Under the pieces are notes generated by a model. The model had not been told where the DNA came from. It worked only from the letters and a program-made list of their open reading frames with translations, and did not search any database. The position numbers were made by a program, and so were the translations under genes. A stretch of 64,000 nucleotides of DNA from Todiramphus chloris collaris (lineage: Eukaryota; Chordata; Aves; Coraciiformes; Alcedinidae), in assembly GCA_025345505.1 (NCBI GenBank), contig JANVCC010000011.1, forward strand, positions 2,675,849-2,739,848, written 5' to 3'. This document shows positions 1-11,285 of this stretch, in pieces (position 1 is the stretch's first letter; every line of letters begins with the position of its first letter).

Positions 1-1650
1 CTCCCATATATGACTTGAAATTGTCACCAACATATGGTACCTGTTACCATTTCTTGAAATGATGGGTCATCTTTCAAAGCATTGCACAGCATCAGTACAG
101 TAAGACTTGAAGACTGGATCAGAAGACTTCCACCTCATGAATTCTCCACTATTAAAAGAAAAAAACACTTTTAGCAGCATTTGAATCTCCTCTTTTGATT
201 TCCTTAGTGAGATTTTATATTTTACTTTGCCATTGACACTAAGGCACAACTCTGCTTCTCGCTGGTGTTGCCCCTGGAATGCTGTAATTAAAAAGCAAGG
301 TGAAAGTCAAAGGCATGTTTGCCATGATTGAACTGATAAAAACATTAATGGAAAATTACTCCTATTAATGTCTGATTTTATACTTTTTCGTTAAAAGCCT
401 TACATTTGGCTTTTCACCTAGAGTTCTCAGAATAAACAGATAAGGCTGGAAAAAACCCCAAAGTTAGCCAAATTTTTTAGCTGATATTTTTTCATTCCTC
501 AGCTGGAGACACTTTAAATGAGCCTGAATTTCTTGAGAAACTCTTTGGTTTCTAAAAATAGGATTGTTCCAATGGACTGTCTCCAGTTGGGTGTCCAAAT
601 TTTGAAACAGTGAAAGCTGTCAGTTGTTCTTGGCATGAAGCTTCTATCTGCAGCCCAGTGAGCATAAATTTCCTCCCCTATTTTTAAAAAACAGACCACA
701 AACTCGTATAGCTTCTTATTCTTTTGTGTTTACGCCGGTACTTTGGAAGGGTTGTGAGAATTGTTCCCATTACAGCTTGGCAAGATACCGAGTTATAAAA
801 TGTTACTGGGCTTCATTTGCTTCCCCAACAAACCTTTCATGTTGGAAAGGAAATAGTTAATATCTCCAACATTTTGAGGAGAAAGAAAGAGAGAGAGAAA
901 AAAATGAGAGGAAGATGAAGAGAGGAAGAGAGGAGCAGGAAATGGCCAGAATTGGGATCCTGAGACTTTACTCCAGGATTCTCCTGCAGTGAAAATAACA
1001 TAAAATATGAATATGAAAAAGGTTGCGTAAGTGCCCAGGGTCACTCCAGCACATCTGCAGGGCTGGAAGTAGGTTATTAATTCTTGTGCAGCTGCGAGGT
1101 CAGCAGAGGGTGCCCGTGAGCAACGTTTCATTTGCGTTTGCAACTGCTTGTTCATTTTTAAATTTTCTGGATGAAAGCAAAATAACAAATATGCTGTTTC
1201 TGTGCCTGTCACCACCCATCCAGCCATACCAACTCCAGTTTAGTTTATACAGTATAAAATAAAATATATCACACCAGACAACACTTCTTGTAGGCTAATT
1301 CATCTGTCTCGTAGGTCTGAATCCCTGCACTTGGCAGTAAGCATGGAATGCTTCTTTCCACCATGTGTGTGCAATTTGGTAGAGATCTATCTGCACAAAG
1401 AATGGTAACTGGAGCATGGCAAAGAAGCAGCACTAACCTGCAGGGTCATACAACGTGAAACCCTCTACGGTTTATAGCATTTGCACTACCAAAGCCAACA
1501 GAAAAGTTGGTGTTTAGGTGAATGGGACTGAAGTCAACTCCTGTTGACTGTCCTTTCTTCCTGGGGTTGGATTTCTTTCCTCTGCACACATGTTAAAACT
1601 CTGTATGTAATTTGGAGACATTTCTGATGAAGTGAATTTTCCTTTTCCAG
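1..1650 (+). other. USP35: USP35 intron (partial, left edge of window)
   Basis: No exon, transposon or RNA gene is recognised here. A purine-rich stretch lies at about 875-940. The open frames in this interval have no family resemblance and are best read as chance. Confidence 0.7.
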
Positions 1651-1809
1651 CTGCTCCCTCACATCCCCAGGCTGGTGGCGTCTCTGAAGAAAGAGGACTC
1701 CAACTCTGCTACCAGTTCCCTGGAGCAGCTGGCTGAGCTGATCCACTGCATGTTCTTCCGCTTCTCAGGCTTTCCAGACCTCTATGAACCAGTCCTAGAA
1801 GCAGTTAAA
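1651..1809 (+). CDS. USP35: USP35 coding exon (pre-catalytic region)
   Basis: 159 bp, 53 codons, phase 0 at both ends. The acceptor is ccttttccag and the donor is gtaaga. The translation starts LLPHIPRLVASLKKED and contains HCMFFRFSGFPDLYEP, the conserved helical segment just before the catalytic domain. This is the first coding exon I can recognise in the window. Confidence 0.94.
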
Positions 1810-4800
1810 GTAAGACATGCACCTCTCGGCCATTTTTCTGTTTTCTATGTGGAAATGGCATCTTTATTTGCAGCCTAGTACAGAGAGACTGTCCTATGGG
1901 TAGGGATGTCCTAACCTCAACACTTCAAATTGTGGTAGAAGAAAGCATTTAAAAGTCTAAGTTTGAGCCCCACATAGACAAGTTGAGGGAAGGTACTTCT
2001 TTTACAGTGGGTGTGCAGAAGTCCTGATTGTGCCTGTGGGTTTTAGCTGTGACATGGATCTTGAATGCCTCTAAAGGACTAATACTAACAGCTAAATACT
2101 TCTTTGCATGGATGCCCATTCATGTGAAGAGCAAGGGTAATGAGTTGCATGAACACCTCTAGCAGAGGAGTTTTGCACCTGCCTGTTGCTAATTCTTCAT
2201 GTGGAAAGGTAATGGTTCGTAACACAGATCTCTCTTGCCAAGGCTCTTCCTGTTCCAAATGAAGACCGGATTAAACATCTCTTGGGACAAAATGCTTGGA
2301 CCTCGCAGAAGAATGAGCTGGCCTGCTTCTACCCACGCCTGGCATCCAAATCGGAGACGGGAAAGATTGGGTTAATTAATTTGGGCAACACCTGCTACAT
2401 GAACAGCATCATACAGTCTCTTTTCATGGCTTCAGAGTGAGTTTTTGCTCCCAGTTAGGACTACTCCAGGGGTTGCTCATTGTGTCCTGCATTGATTGTC
2501 CATCTCATGGTTTGCATGTCTGCTTTTCTTCTGCAGCTTTCGGCATTCAGTGTTGAATTTAACCGAGGGCAACTCCCAGCCCCTGATGACAAAGCTCCAG
2601 TGGCTCTTTGCGTTTCTGGAGCACAGTCAGGTAATTATTTCATGTTCTAGTTATTTGTTTGGACTGTCGGCTGCGGAAAGGCTCGTCTCCAAGTTGCTTC
2701 CTGCCAACTCCAGTGCTCTGATAAGGAGCTGTGGATCTTGGTGGGTTTTTATAAAGGGACAGATTTTGTTTATATGAAAGAGGCTGATTTTGGGGGTGGA
2801 GGAGGCGAGCTCCTATCACCGATGAAAGCAGGCTGTGTTCACACCAGGTTGACTGTCTTTAGCCTGGGGTCTTCCTGGGTTGGACTGATGTAATGACTAA
2901 TAGTTTTGACAGTGAAGTTCATTTGGTAATAGTTTGCATACGTGGCCATCTGAAAAGCCTGTTATAAAGCAGAGGGGTTTGTTTTCTGCTATGCAGCAAG
3001 GAAGAATGGAGCAGCTCACCTGTCTCCTTGCTTCACAGCAAAGCACAAGTAATCAATGAAAATTGCCTAAAAAGTGGTTTTGTTAAAATAATAACAATAA
3101 CAGTAACAATAGTAATAACAGTAACAACAGCAACAACAATAATAATAAAACCTTAGATTCAAATCCCTTAGAATTCTCTGTATGGGAGGGAAAGTAAAAT
3201 AAAAATAACACCCTTAAATTAATTATGAATGCTTTCTCAACAAACATGAAATTTAGTATCAGTGACTCTGGAGATACAGCTAGGTCATATCTAGCTCATC
3301 TGTTGAAAATATGTCTTTCTGTCCCTAGAAAGACATGATTTTGAAAGTCCAGTGAATTTTCCCTTGCTGTGAAACCAGTCATCTGGGCTTCTCTTCTTTC
3401 CAAGCCTTGATGGACAGATCTGGGTCTGCATTGTGGTATTATGTTATTACAGATGACTTCTGGGGGAAAAATATAGACAACCTGTTAAATCTGATATTTG
3501 GTCATAGAAGAGTTTAGTTTTTGATGGCAGGTTAAGGTGTCTGTTATCTGTGATGAGCAAATCCAGAAGCATATTTGCTTGTTGTGTAGTTTATGGTTGT
3601 TTCCTGTTAATTTCCTAATAGCCTTCTAGTTATTTTTCTTCTTCAGACTGTTCTTAAAATCACTTCTTTGCCAAGATGGGTATTTTTCCATGCTAATTAG
3701 ACAGCCACTTCCTAACAGCAGCAATTACATTATCTGGTAATGCAGATTACCTGCTTGCAGTAATCAGAACGATGGGTGGAAGTTTAGTGAATTTAGTGAA
3801 TTTTTTTTTTTAATGAAAGGATTTGGTGAGAGAGATCCTGATCAAATTAAATGAAGCATCAAATTAAATTCAGACTGAATTAAGTAGAAGACTCTGGGTC
3901 ACGCCAATAAACCATTTTAAAATCGAAGGAAGAAATAAACATGTGGATATTTTATAGAAGTATATGTAAATTAATGGCTGATATTCGTCCTTACAGTCCT
4001 GGCTTGCAGCAAACCAAGAAAATCTTCCTGTGCCCTGGGGTTAGTCCTTGTAGGAGAAAAAGAGGGGACCTTATCAGGCACACAAGCACACCCTGCTCCC
4101 AGTCAAGCAGCCAGAAGAGCCTCCTCTCCCCTCTTTATCCCCCTATTTCAAGTAAGAACCAAATCCCTGGGATTAAATCAATTCTTCTGTGTTGCTGCCA
4201 GAGACCTGCCATCTCACCTGAGAGTTTCCTCTCTGCCTCCTGGCCACCCTGGTTTACCCCTGGTGCTCAACAGGACTGCTCAGAGTATCTCAAGTACCTG
4301 CTGGACCGGTATGTGGCAAGCGCCGTGATTCTGCAGCCTGGTGACAGCAGCATCCCTAGACTTGATGTAATATGTAACGCTGACACACAGGCAAATGGGG
4401 CAAGCAGCTGAGACCTGGAGGAGTTGGGAGAGTAGAGGCTAGGGGTGAAAGATCAGAGAATCATCAAATAGTTTGGATTGGAATGGACCTTTCAAGGTCA
4501 TCTAGTCCATCCCCCCTGTAGTGAACAGGGACATCTGCAACTAGAGCAGGTTGCTCAGAGCCCCGGCAAACCTGACCTGGAATATTTCCAGGGATGGGGC
4601 ATCGACCACTTCTCTGTGAAACCTGTTCCAGTGTCTCACTACCCTTATTGTAAAAATATGCTTCCTTATATCTAGTCTAAGTCACCCCTCTTTTAATTTA
4701 AAGCCATCATCCCTCGCCCCGTTGCAACAGGCCCTTCTAAAAAGATTGTCCCCATCAAGATGGTGAGACTGGTCTGGGGCTCCTTGATAAAACCCTCTTT

Positions 4801-7279
4801 GCGCTGGCATAGGAGTAAGGTCAGACTTTGATTCAGCTTGAAAATTTATGCCTTTACTCTGAGGGCAAAGGGAATTGTATCAAGTTTAGAGATTTGCGCG
4901 ACAAGCCACAAACCGTAAGCCACCATCTGTAAAATGTTGATTTTTGCCTTTCCGTTACCTAGAAATCCTGAATCTCTGGTGTCCCAGCAATCCCTCTAGA
5001 AGTGCGAGGTCAATGGCAAATGGAGACCTCAGGTTCCCGAATCTTGCCCACCTCCTCCTCACCTTGCTCCTGCAGCACCAGACCCTTGGGCACAGGCAGG
5101 TTAACCTGGATTAACCCCTTGGAGTGAAGAACAGAAACCCTACATTAGAAACTACCTCTTGGTGCTGTATCAGTGCATAACACAGCCTTTTTTTCCCTTG
5201 CCAAAGATTACATGAGGAAGAAAAAACTGGAAAAAGGATCTACCAGAAGCTCAAAGAATCCAGCTTGATGTCTCAGGCAGTGGAGCATCATTACTTAAAC
5301 AAGACATTGATTGAAAAGATGTTTGGGGGTAAAATGATGACAAAGATCCGCTGCTTGAAGTGTCTGAATGTCTCCTCCCGAGAAGAAGCCTTCACAGACT
5401 TGTCTCTGGCTTTTCCCCCACCAGACAGGCACATGCGTGGGAGCACATCTGTTTTACCAGTGGAAGAAATTGGCCCACAGTTTACTGAGCCCCCTGAAAA
5501 CCCAAGCCAGCTTACAGGGTCTCCCTGGATCCCGAGGAAGGCTCCTATGGCCAGAGGCCCTACAGCCCCACCGATGCCTGTGGAAACTTTGGGTTTCCAG
5601 GAGCCAGGAGAAGCGGCAAATCCCTTAAGTGGCAATGCCATTGGCATGGATGCAGCCAAAGACCCTCTCTCAGCTTTTGCGGAGCAGTCATGTGCTCCCA
5701 AGGACTCCAGGTCTGTTCCAGATTTAATCAACTATTTTCTATCCCCGGAGAGACTGACAGCAGAGAATAAATACCACTGTGAGAAATGTGCCTCCTTGCA
5801 GGATGCCGAGAAGGTGGCAGAGCTGACAGAGGGTCCACACTACCTCATCCTCACACTGCTGCGGTTCTCCTTTGATCCACGGACTATGAAGAGGAAGAAG
5901 ATCTTGGACAATGTCTCAATCCCTGTAGTGCTCAAGCTGCCCATCCTTGTCACCCCAGACGAAACTGAGGAGGTTTGTCGGCGCAGGAAGGACAGGGCTG
6001 CCGCTGGAAGTGGCTTCATGTCTGTCATGTATGACCTCTGCAGCGTGGTGGTGCATTCAGGCATCTCCTCTGAGAGTGGGCACTACTACTGCTACTCTAG
6101 GGAATGCACTGACACCATTCCCCATGGGCATCCCCGGGATGGGGCGACAAAACCAGCCTCTGACAAGCAGTTGGACTTCGAAATCCAGTGGTACCTCTTC
6201 AACGACACCAGAGTTTCCTTCTCCTCCTTTGAATCGGTCAGCAACGTCACCTCTTTCTTCCCCAAGGACACTGCCTACGTCCTCTTCTACAGGCAACGGC
6301 CAAGCAGGCAGAGCTGCCTGATGCATGAGGCTCTGTCTGAGGCTGGCCACCTGCCCAGGGAACCCTCCCTCCATAAGGACTTGATGGAAGCCATTTCCAA
6401 AGATAACATCCTCTACTTGCAGGTAACTCCCACTGCCATGCACAGCAGGGTGAGATCCTACATCTGCCTGGCTCATGGGTCACATTCCCACCCACCCAGG
6501 CAGCAGCAGGGTCATGTCCTGCAGATAAATCTGAGTGTGGAGGTACCCACCCACTCTGTGAAACCAAATCCCTTTTCCTTTTTAGCACCCAGATATAAAC
6601 AGGTTGCAGTTTCCCAGTTGAAACTGGGCATTGAGGTTGGTGCAAGACACCTGGTGGCTGTGCTCAGGGTTGATTCGCTGTTGCCTGCCCATAGCAGCTC
6701 TGCCTGAAATTTTCTCCTAAGTGCCTGGGAAAGGTGAGCAAGCTGGGAATACAAGCTAGAACAGATTTTGTTCAACAGGTGGAGTTCAGTGCTTTCCAAA
6801 CAGTAGTATCTCACAGGACATGAGCAGCACCCGGAGGAATTTAAGGGGGCCCTACTCCCTCCTGTCCCATGGGTGACATGGAATGGCTGTTTTGTTTTTT
6901 GATCACTGGAGAGATGCAATGCTTGGCTGCTTCTCTCCCGCTGAGCTCTAGAGATGAGCACATGGCCTTCTTAACCCAGTTTAATTTGGAGGAGGCTCCC
7001 AGGGGTAACCAAAGAGGCTCCCGACTCCTTGGGGGAAGTTGGGAGCATCCTCCCGCCCAGGTCATTTAACTGCAAATAACCTTGTGTAATTTCTCCCCAT
7101 TCTCCCAGGAGCAGGAAAAAGAAGCGAGGAACAGAGCTGCCTACATTTCTGCCTTGCCGAAATCCCCTCTGTGGTGGAGAGACTTTGACAGGGACAAAGA
7201 TGATGACAACTCATCAGGGGGCTGCAGCCCAGCAGCAGGTGGGGGTGGATCTGGCTCCTTTCATGGACTTGTCTTCTAG
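1651..7279 (+). CDS. USP35: USP35, ubiquitin carboxyl-terminal hydrolase 35 (3' part, six coding exons)
   Basis: Cysteine protease of the USP (peptidase C19) family that removes ubiquitin from proteins. CDS = join(1651..1809, 2243..2436, 2537..2630, 4202..4308, 5207..6422, 7109..7279), with GT/AG at every junction and consistent phase, giving 646 residues plus stop. Fragment numbering: Cys box GLINLGNTCYMNS with catalytic Cys 104; zinc-type CxxC pairs at 234/237 and 376/379; His box SESGHYYCY with His 477; third catalytic box WYLFNDTRVSF around 517-518. The C-terminus ends HGLVF. As I recall, human USP35 has 1018 residues, so about 370 N-terminal residues (the helical repeat region) lie upstream of the window. 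Its close paralogue USP38 is less likely: exon wording such as FRHSVLNLTEGNSQPL and the EQEKEARNRAAYISALP tail match USP35, and the neighbour is GAB2, as in human. The segment between the two CxxC pairs is short compared with human USP35. Identification is near certain; the residue-level comparison is from memory. Confidence 0.97.
2243..2436 (+). CDS. USP35: USP35 coding exon with catalytic Cys box
   Basis: 194 bp from the acceptor tctcttgccaag to the donor gtgagt. It reads ALPVPNEDRIKHLLGQ, then GLINLGNTCYMNSIIQSLF. The nucleophilic Cys codon TGC is at 2393-2395. It ends two bases into a codon, completed as Asp by the next exon. Confidence 0.97.
2537..2630 (+). CDS. USP35: USP35 coding exon (catalytic domain)
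   Basis: 94 bp between the acceptor cttctgcag and the donor gtaatt. It reads FRHSVLNLTEGNSQPLMTKL and then WLFAFLEHSQ. It ends in phase 0. Confidence 0.95.
2631..4201 (+). other. USP35: USP35 intron with an (AAT/AAC)-type simple repeat
   Basis: Intron between two confirmed exons. Apart from the A-rich microsatellite at 3085-3150 and a T run near 3801-3812, I see no repeat, exon or RNA gene. An open frame at 3941-4411 runs through the next exon and is not a separate gene. Confidence 0.8.
3085..3150. repeat. AT-rich simple repeat, degenerate (AAT/AAC)n
   Basis: A run of about 66 bases of alternating aataac, agtaac and aataat units within a USP35 intron, interrupted and clearly degenerate. Confidence 0.85.
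4202..4308 (+). CDS. USP35: USP35 coding exon (QQDCSEYL box)
   Basis: 107 bp between the acceptor gttgctgccag and the donor gtatgt. It reads RPAISPESFLSASWPPWF and then GAQQDCSEYLKYLLDR, the conserved QQDxxEF-type box of USPs. It ends after two bases of an Arg codon. Confidence 0.95.
4309..5206 (+). other. USP35: USP35 intron containing one CR1
   Basis: Intron between the QQDCSEYL exon and the large exon. The CR1 at about 4455-4760 occupies one third of it. The rest is unique sequence with no recognisable feature. Confidence 0.85.
4455..4760 (-). mobile_element. CR1 LINE fragment (3' end) in a USP35 intron
   Basis: The plus strand reads the reverse complement of a CR1 3' end: agaatcatcaaatagtttgg, then tggaatggacctttcaaggt, catctagtcc, and the 'aacagggacatctgcaacta' and 'ccagggatggggcatcgacc' segments typical of avian CR1. 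It is 5'-truncated, like most CR1 copies. The right-hand limit is approximate. Confidence 0.9.
5207..6422 (+). CDS. USP35: USP35 large coding exon (zinc Cys pairs, His box)
   Basis: 1216 bp between the acceptor cccttgccaaag and the donor gtaact. It opens LHEEEKTGKRIYQKLKES and closes EAISKDNILYLQ. It holds CLKC (5352-5363), CEKC (5778-5789), the His box with CAC at 6081-6083, and the FNDTRVSF box at about 6198-6221. The central stretch of about 110 residues is Pro/Ala/Gly-rich and probably disordered. The frame stays open past the donor to a stop at 6705-6707. Confidence 0.97.
6423..7108 (+). other. USP35: USP35 last intron (open reading through to 6707)
   Basis: The intron is bounded by a gtaact donor and a tctcccag acceptor. 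The frame of the preceding exon remains open into it for 94 codons. The first base after the open stretch is at 6708. No repeat is seen. Confidence 0.85.
7109..7279 (+). CDS. USP35: USP35 terminal coding exon
   Basis: 171 bp after the acceptor ccattctcccag: 56 residues starting EQEKEARNRAAYISALP and ending in an acidic, then Gly-rich tail and HGLVF, with TAG at 7277-7279. This matches the conserved USP35 C-terminus. Confidence 0.96.
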   Translation, partial: EQEKEARNRAAYISALPKSPLWWRDFDRDKDDDNSSGGCSPAAGGGGSGSFHGLVF

Positions 7280-8685
7280 CCGATGGGTTAAACCAGATAG
7301 TCAATGTCCATGGGGCCAACCCAAAACCAAGAGTCTCCTCTTCCTTAGCTTGATGACAGCGAGCATCTTGGAGGAAGATTTAGGGAACATTTCAATGGAA
7401 AAGGACTCAGGGGCTGATTTGGAGGCGCCCGGAGGGTCTCTCCGCCGCTTCCTATGCACTTGGTCTTCACGCCTTAATGTAAGTAAGCTATTGCGGAGAT
7501 GAGCAGCTGCTGACAGCTCAGAGAAGTGCCCTTTTGCTTCAGCATAGCCGTGTCTTGCCTGCTTTGAGACATGCCACCAGCCTGGGGAGGTGATGAGGAC
7601 AGGGATGGGGATAAACGTGGACCCAGCAGGGCCCCAGGGATGTAGATGTCCCATGCACATCCCATGTGCAACCCTTCTTGTGGCACTGAGTCAGTTTTGA
7701 GGGGATTCGTAGTTAGGATTTTGAGAACTCATCGTGATACACCTCTAAAGGTAGAAAAAGGCTGAAAAATGATGAGCAGCCAATGTGGTAACACTGATCT
7801 GGTGGGGAGGTGAGCTTCCAAGCCTGCTTGGTCACAGTGAGAAGTAGCAGGTTGACCAAAGGGCTTTAATGCAGCATTGCAAAGCACCCAAAAGAAACTG
7901 ATGGACACAAATCCCTTCAGCCAAGAGAGACTGATCTGGTTCAGTTAGAGTTTTTTGGGGTCCAGTGAAGCCCCACTGTGTTACTGGTAACCTCTGGATG
8001 CTGTTAGTGTACACGGCAGGCCCAGACACACAGCTGTATTTCCAGATGTGTCCTTAGGACTTGCTTAGCCTCTTTCTGCTGCTGTCATCTCATGGCTTTC
8101 TGTGCTGGATCTGCCCTTTAAACCTTGGGCTTTCCTTTGGGATACCTTGAAGTCAGCAGCAAATGACAGACCCCCCCTAAACTCCCTAGCTTCTTTTTTA
8201 AAATGCTGATTTGCAAGGAGAGTAGCCCAACCAGATATATTATATCAAACCAATATAAATACATACTATGTAAACCAATGTATTATATAAATCAGTAATG
8301 GGACAGAGTCTGATTTTGGTGCCAGGATGCCAACCCAAGCTCTGGGCAGTGCATCTACAGGACCACAGCTCTCTCCCATAGGCCCTCCTGGCAGCTGTCC
8401 CTGCCTGCTCCTCCCTCACGCCTGTAGTAAATATTTCTCTAGCTCAAGTGGCAAAGACTTGTGCCTTAGGTCCTGGCTGCAGGGCCTAATCCTGACCATG
8501 GGGTATTGGGGTGGGACTATTGTGTTGCTGTGGAGGAAAAGGCAAAGCACAGACATTGCTATAGATAATGTGAGCCGAAAGTCTGTAAAGAGAGGACACT
8601 TGGGATCAAATCTCTGGCATATACTATGGTATTCTTTTATTGCCTTTCCTATATACAAATAAAGGAAATTAATTAATTCAACACA
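7280..8685 (+). other. USP35: USP35 3' untranslated region (inferred extent)
   Basis: Runs from the stop codon to about 20 bases past the first canonical AATAAA on this strand. No transposon is seen inside. A short AT-rich stretch (about 8230-8290) lies near its end. The extent is inferred from the signal only; a second AATAAA at 8972-8977 could give a longer form. Confidence 0.6.
8658..8663 (+). promoter_or_regulatory. Probable USP35 polyadenylation signal AATAAA
   Basis: First canonical AATAAA on the plus strand after the stop codon, 1.38 kb downstream. A T-rich stretch (gtgtcttattgtaa) follows about 30 bases later, as expected of a downstream element. Confidence 0.6.
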
Positions 8686-9474
8686 GAGGCTTAGTGTCTT
8701 ATTGTAATACTCACAGCTATGGGGCTGATGGGTTAAAACAGAGATGGGGAAGCTTACGGGAGATGAGTATCCAACCTCATGGACACAGGACAACCCTGCA
8801 GGTGGCTTGGAAGAGGGGAGCAGGCAGAGATAGCATGGGAATGCCCAGCCTGGAGCTGGGTGTCCTCTGCATGAAGATCACTATCCTATTAGTGGGGTTT
8901 TATAGATGAGCAGTGGAATCTGTTCATTACAAGTATTTAATTCCACTATATTTAAAGTGTTGCTAAAAGGAAATAAATATGGACCCAAAGCTGAAGTTAA
9001 GAACCAAGTACAGTGTTTCGTGGTATCATTAATAGACTTTTATGAGCCTCTCATCCAAAGAGGTTCCTGAAAGCTTTCATATTGCTTCCATGTCAGGTCC
9101 TTGCTTTGTGCTGGAGTGTCACCTGGAGGCATTTTCTGGGCCATGTGCTGGAAGGTGCTTTTGCAGGAGACTGTCTCTCCCTTGAAGAGATTCTAATTTA
9201 AATAAGCAGGGCAGATAACCCAACATGGAGAATAGATATGCTCTTCCCTGAGTATGTCTTGTTTTATCCCCATGATTTTCTGAGATGAGAAGAGGCAACC
9301 TGCATGCAGTACGGAGCATGGATGGCAGCCTAGAGGGTTTCAGTGGTGTAACAAGGTGGTCTGGTTTAGTCCCTCTTTGTTTCCCATAATTCTTAGCATT
9401 GGACTTCCTTTTTTGGACTCAGTCCTGAGCCTCTGTTTTCACAGAACTATCTACAGTTGCTCTCCCCAAAATAA
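8686..9474. other. Intergenic sequence between USP35 and GAB2
   Basis: Unique sequence between the presumed 3' end of USP35 and an AT-rich tract. A second AATAAA lies at 8972-8977. No exon, RNA gene or transposon is recognised. Confidence 0.6.
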
Positions 9475-9732
9475 TTTTTACATACATAGTATAAATATGT
9501 ATTGATACACATATATAATATGCACATATATATACAATTCTCGTATAAATATATGTAACAGGTAAGTAATACACTAAATATTTAACATACACTACAGTTT
9601 GCCTTAATATAATTTATTAATGCTATTTATTATTATTACTATGGATACTGTTGATATGCCATAATACTGCAACTATTCTATACTATTAGTATTCTAGAAT
9701 ATGGAATGAGTATTAGTAATACACTGTTAAAA
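9475..9732. repeat. AT-rich low-complexity tract, left of the nested CR1
   Basis: Long stretch of TA, TAT and TATTA units (for example catatatataca and ttattattattac). It stops at the CR1 boundary near 9733. Similar sequence resumes at about 11286, so one tract appears to have been split by the insertion. Confidence 0.75.
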
Positions 9733-11277
9733 TTATAGAATTATAGAACCATGGGGTAGTTTGGGTTGGAAGGGACTCTAGTCCAACCCCCCCTGTAGTG
9801 AACAGGGACATCTGCAACTAGAGCAGGTTGCCCAGAGCCCCAGCCAACCTCACCTGGAATGTTTCCAGGGATGGGGCATTGACCACCTCTCTGGACAGCC
9901 TGGGCCAGGGTCTCACCACCCTCAGTGTAAAGAGATTTCTTCCTTCTCTCTAGTCTGAATCTCCTCTCTTTTAGTTTAAAACCATCACCTCTTGTCCAAT
10001 TGCAACAGGCCCTGATAAAAAGACTTTCCTCATCTTTCTGATAGGCCCCTTTAAGTACTGAAAGGCCACAAGAAGGTCTCCCCAGAGCCTTCTCTTCTCC
10101 AAGCTGAAAAGCCCCAACTCTCTCAGCTTGGCCTCCCAGCAGAGGGGTTCCAGCCCTCCCAGCATTGCTGTGGCCTCCTCTGGCCCCGCTCCAACAGGTC
10201 CCTGTCTCTCCTGTGCTGAGGACTCCAGAGCTGGACCCAGCACTGCAGGGGGGTCTCCCCAGAGCAGAGCAGAGGGGCAGAATCCCCACCCTTGACCACG
10301 CTGCTCTGGACACAGCCCAGGATGCCATTGGCTCCTGAGCTGCGAGCACACATTGCCAGCTCATGCCCAGCTTTTCATCCACCAGTATCCCAAAGTCCTT
10401 CTCCATAGGGCTTCTCTCCCTTAATCCCTCAGCCTGTATTGACACTAGGGATTGCCCAGACCCAGGTGCAGGATGTTGCACTTGGCCTTGTTGAACCTCA
10501 TGAGATTCACATGGACTCACTCCTCAAGCCTGCCCAGGTCTTTCTTGATGGCATCTTTTCTCTCTAGAGTATCAACTACACCACACAGCTTGCTGAGGGT
10601 GTACTCAATCCCACTGTGTATGTCATCCCACAGTATTAAACAGTATTGGTCCCAGTACAGACCCTTGATGGACACCCCTTGCTACTGGCTTCCACTTGGT
10701 CACTGAGCCATTGGCTGTAACTCTTTTCATATAATCATAGAACGGTAGGGGTTGGAAGGGACCTCTGGAGATCATCAAGTCCAACCCTGCTGCCAGTGCA
10801 GGAACATCTAGGGCAGGCCACACAGGAACAGATCCAGGCAGGTCTTTAGAGAAGGAGACTCCACAACCTCCCTGGGCAGCCTGTTCCAGGGCTCTGTCAC
10901 TCTCACAGTGAAGAAGTTTTTCTTCATGTTGAGGTTGAACTTCCTCTGTTTCACCTTGCTGCCATTACCTCTTGTCAGGTACCTCTGAAGAGAGGCTGGC
11001 CCCTTCTATTTGACACTCGCCCTTCAGATATTTGTAAACATTAATAAGATCCCCTCTCAGTCTTATCCAGGCTAAACAGCCCCAGGGCTCTCAGCCTTTC
11101 CTCAAAAGAGAGATGTTCCAGTCCCTTCATCGTCTTTGTAGCTCTGCATTTTTGATGCAGTCATCCAGACAATTTCTTATCCATCTAATGGTCTACCCAT
11201 CAAACTGGTATCTCTCCAATTTAGAGGTAAGAATGTTATGGGGGACGGTGTCAAAGGCTTTGCTGAAGTCTTCTATA
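9733..11277 (-). mobile_element. CR1 LINE, long 5'-truncated copy, interrupted by a younger CR1
   Basis: The plus strand begins with the reverse complement of a CR1 3' end (aattatagaattatagaacc), followed by ggttggaagggac. It continues through the C-terminal ORF2 region; minus-strand translation gives broken pieces such as LGRPPCSAGSSSGVLSTGE and NPNYPMVL. It is interrupted at about 10729-11147 and resumes at gatgcagtcatccagacaat, the next part of CR1 ORF2. Many stops and frameshifts show it is dead. Confidence 0.9.
10729..11147 (-). mobile_element. CR1 LINE inserted inside another CR1
   Basis: A second complete CR1 3' end starts at ataatcatagaacggtaggg and runs through ggaacatctagggcaggcca and the tgaagaagtttttcttcatg segment to gtagctctgc. 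Sequence from the older element flanks it on both sides. It belongs to a different subfamily from its host (gtaggggttggaaggg 3' end). Confidence 0.88.
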
Positions 11278-11285
11278 GCATTGGT

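Noticed and set aside
793-1227. Minus-strand open frame of 144 codons near the left edge
   Set aside because: Low-complexity Ser/Phe stretch from a purine tract, no recognisable family, and opposite to USP35.
3941-4411. Plus-strand open frame of 156 codons starting with ATG
   Set aside because: It is the RPAISPESF exon with intron read through on both sides; splice sites and homology define the exon.
5291-5731. Minus-strand open frame of 146 codons
   Set aside because: Antisense shadow of the large USP35 exon.
9741-10520. A 259-codon minus-strand open frame
   Set aside because: It lies wholly in the older CR1 and matches degenerate ORF2 and 3' UTR sequence out of frame.
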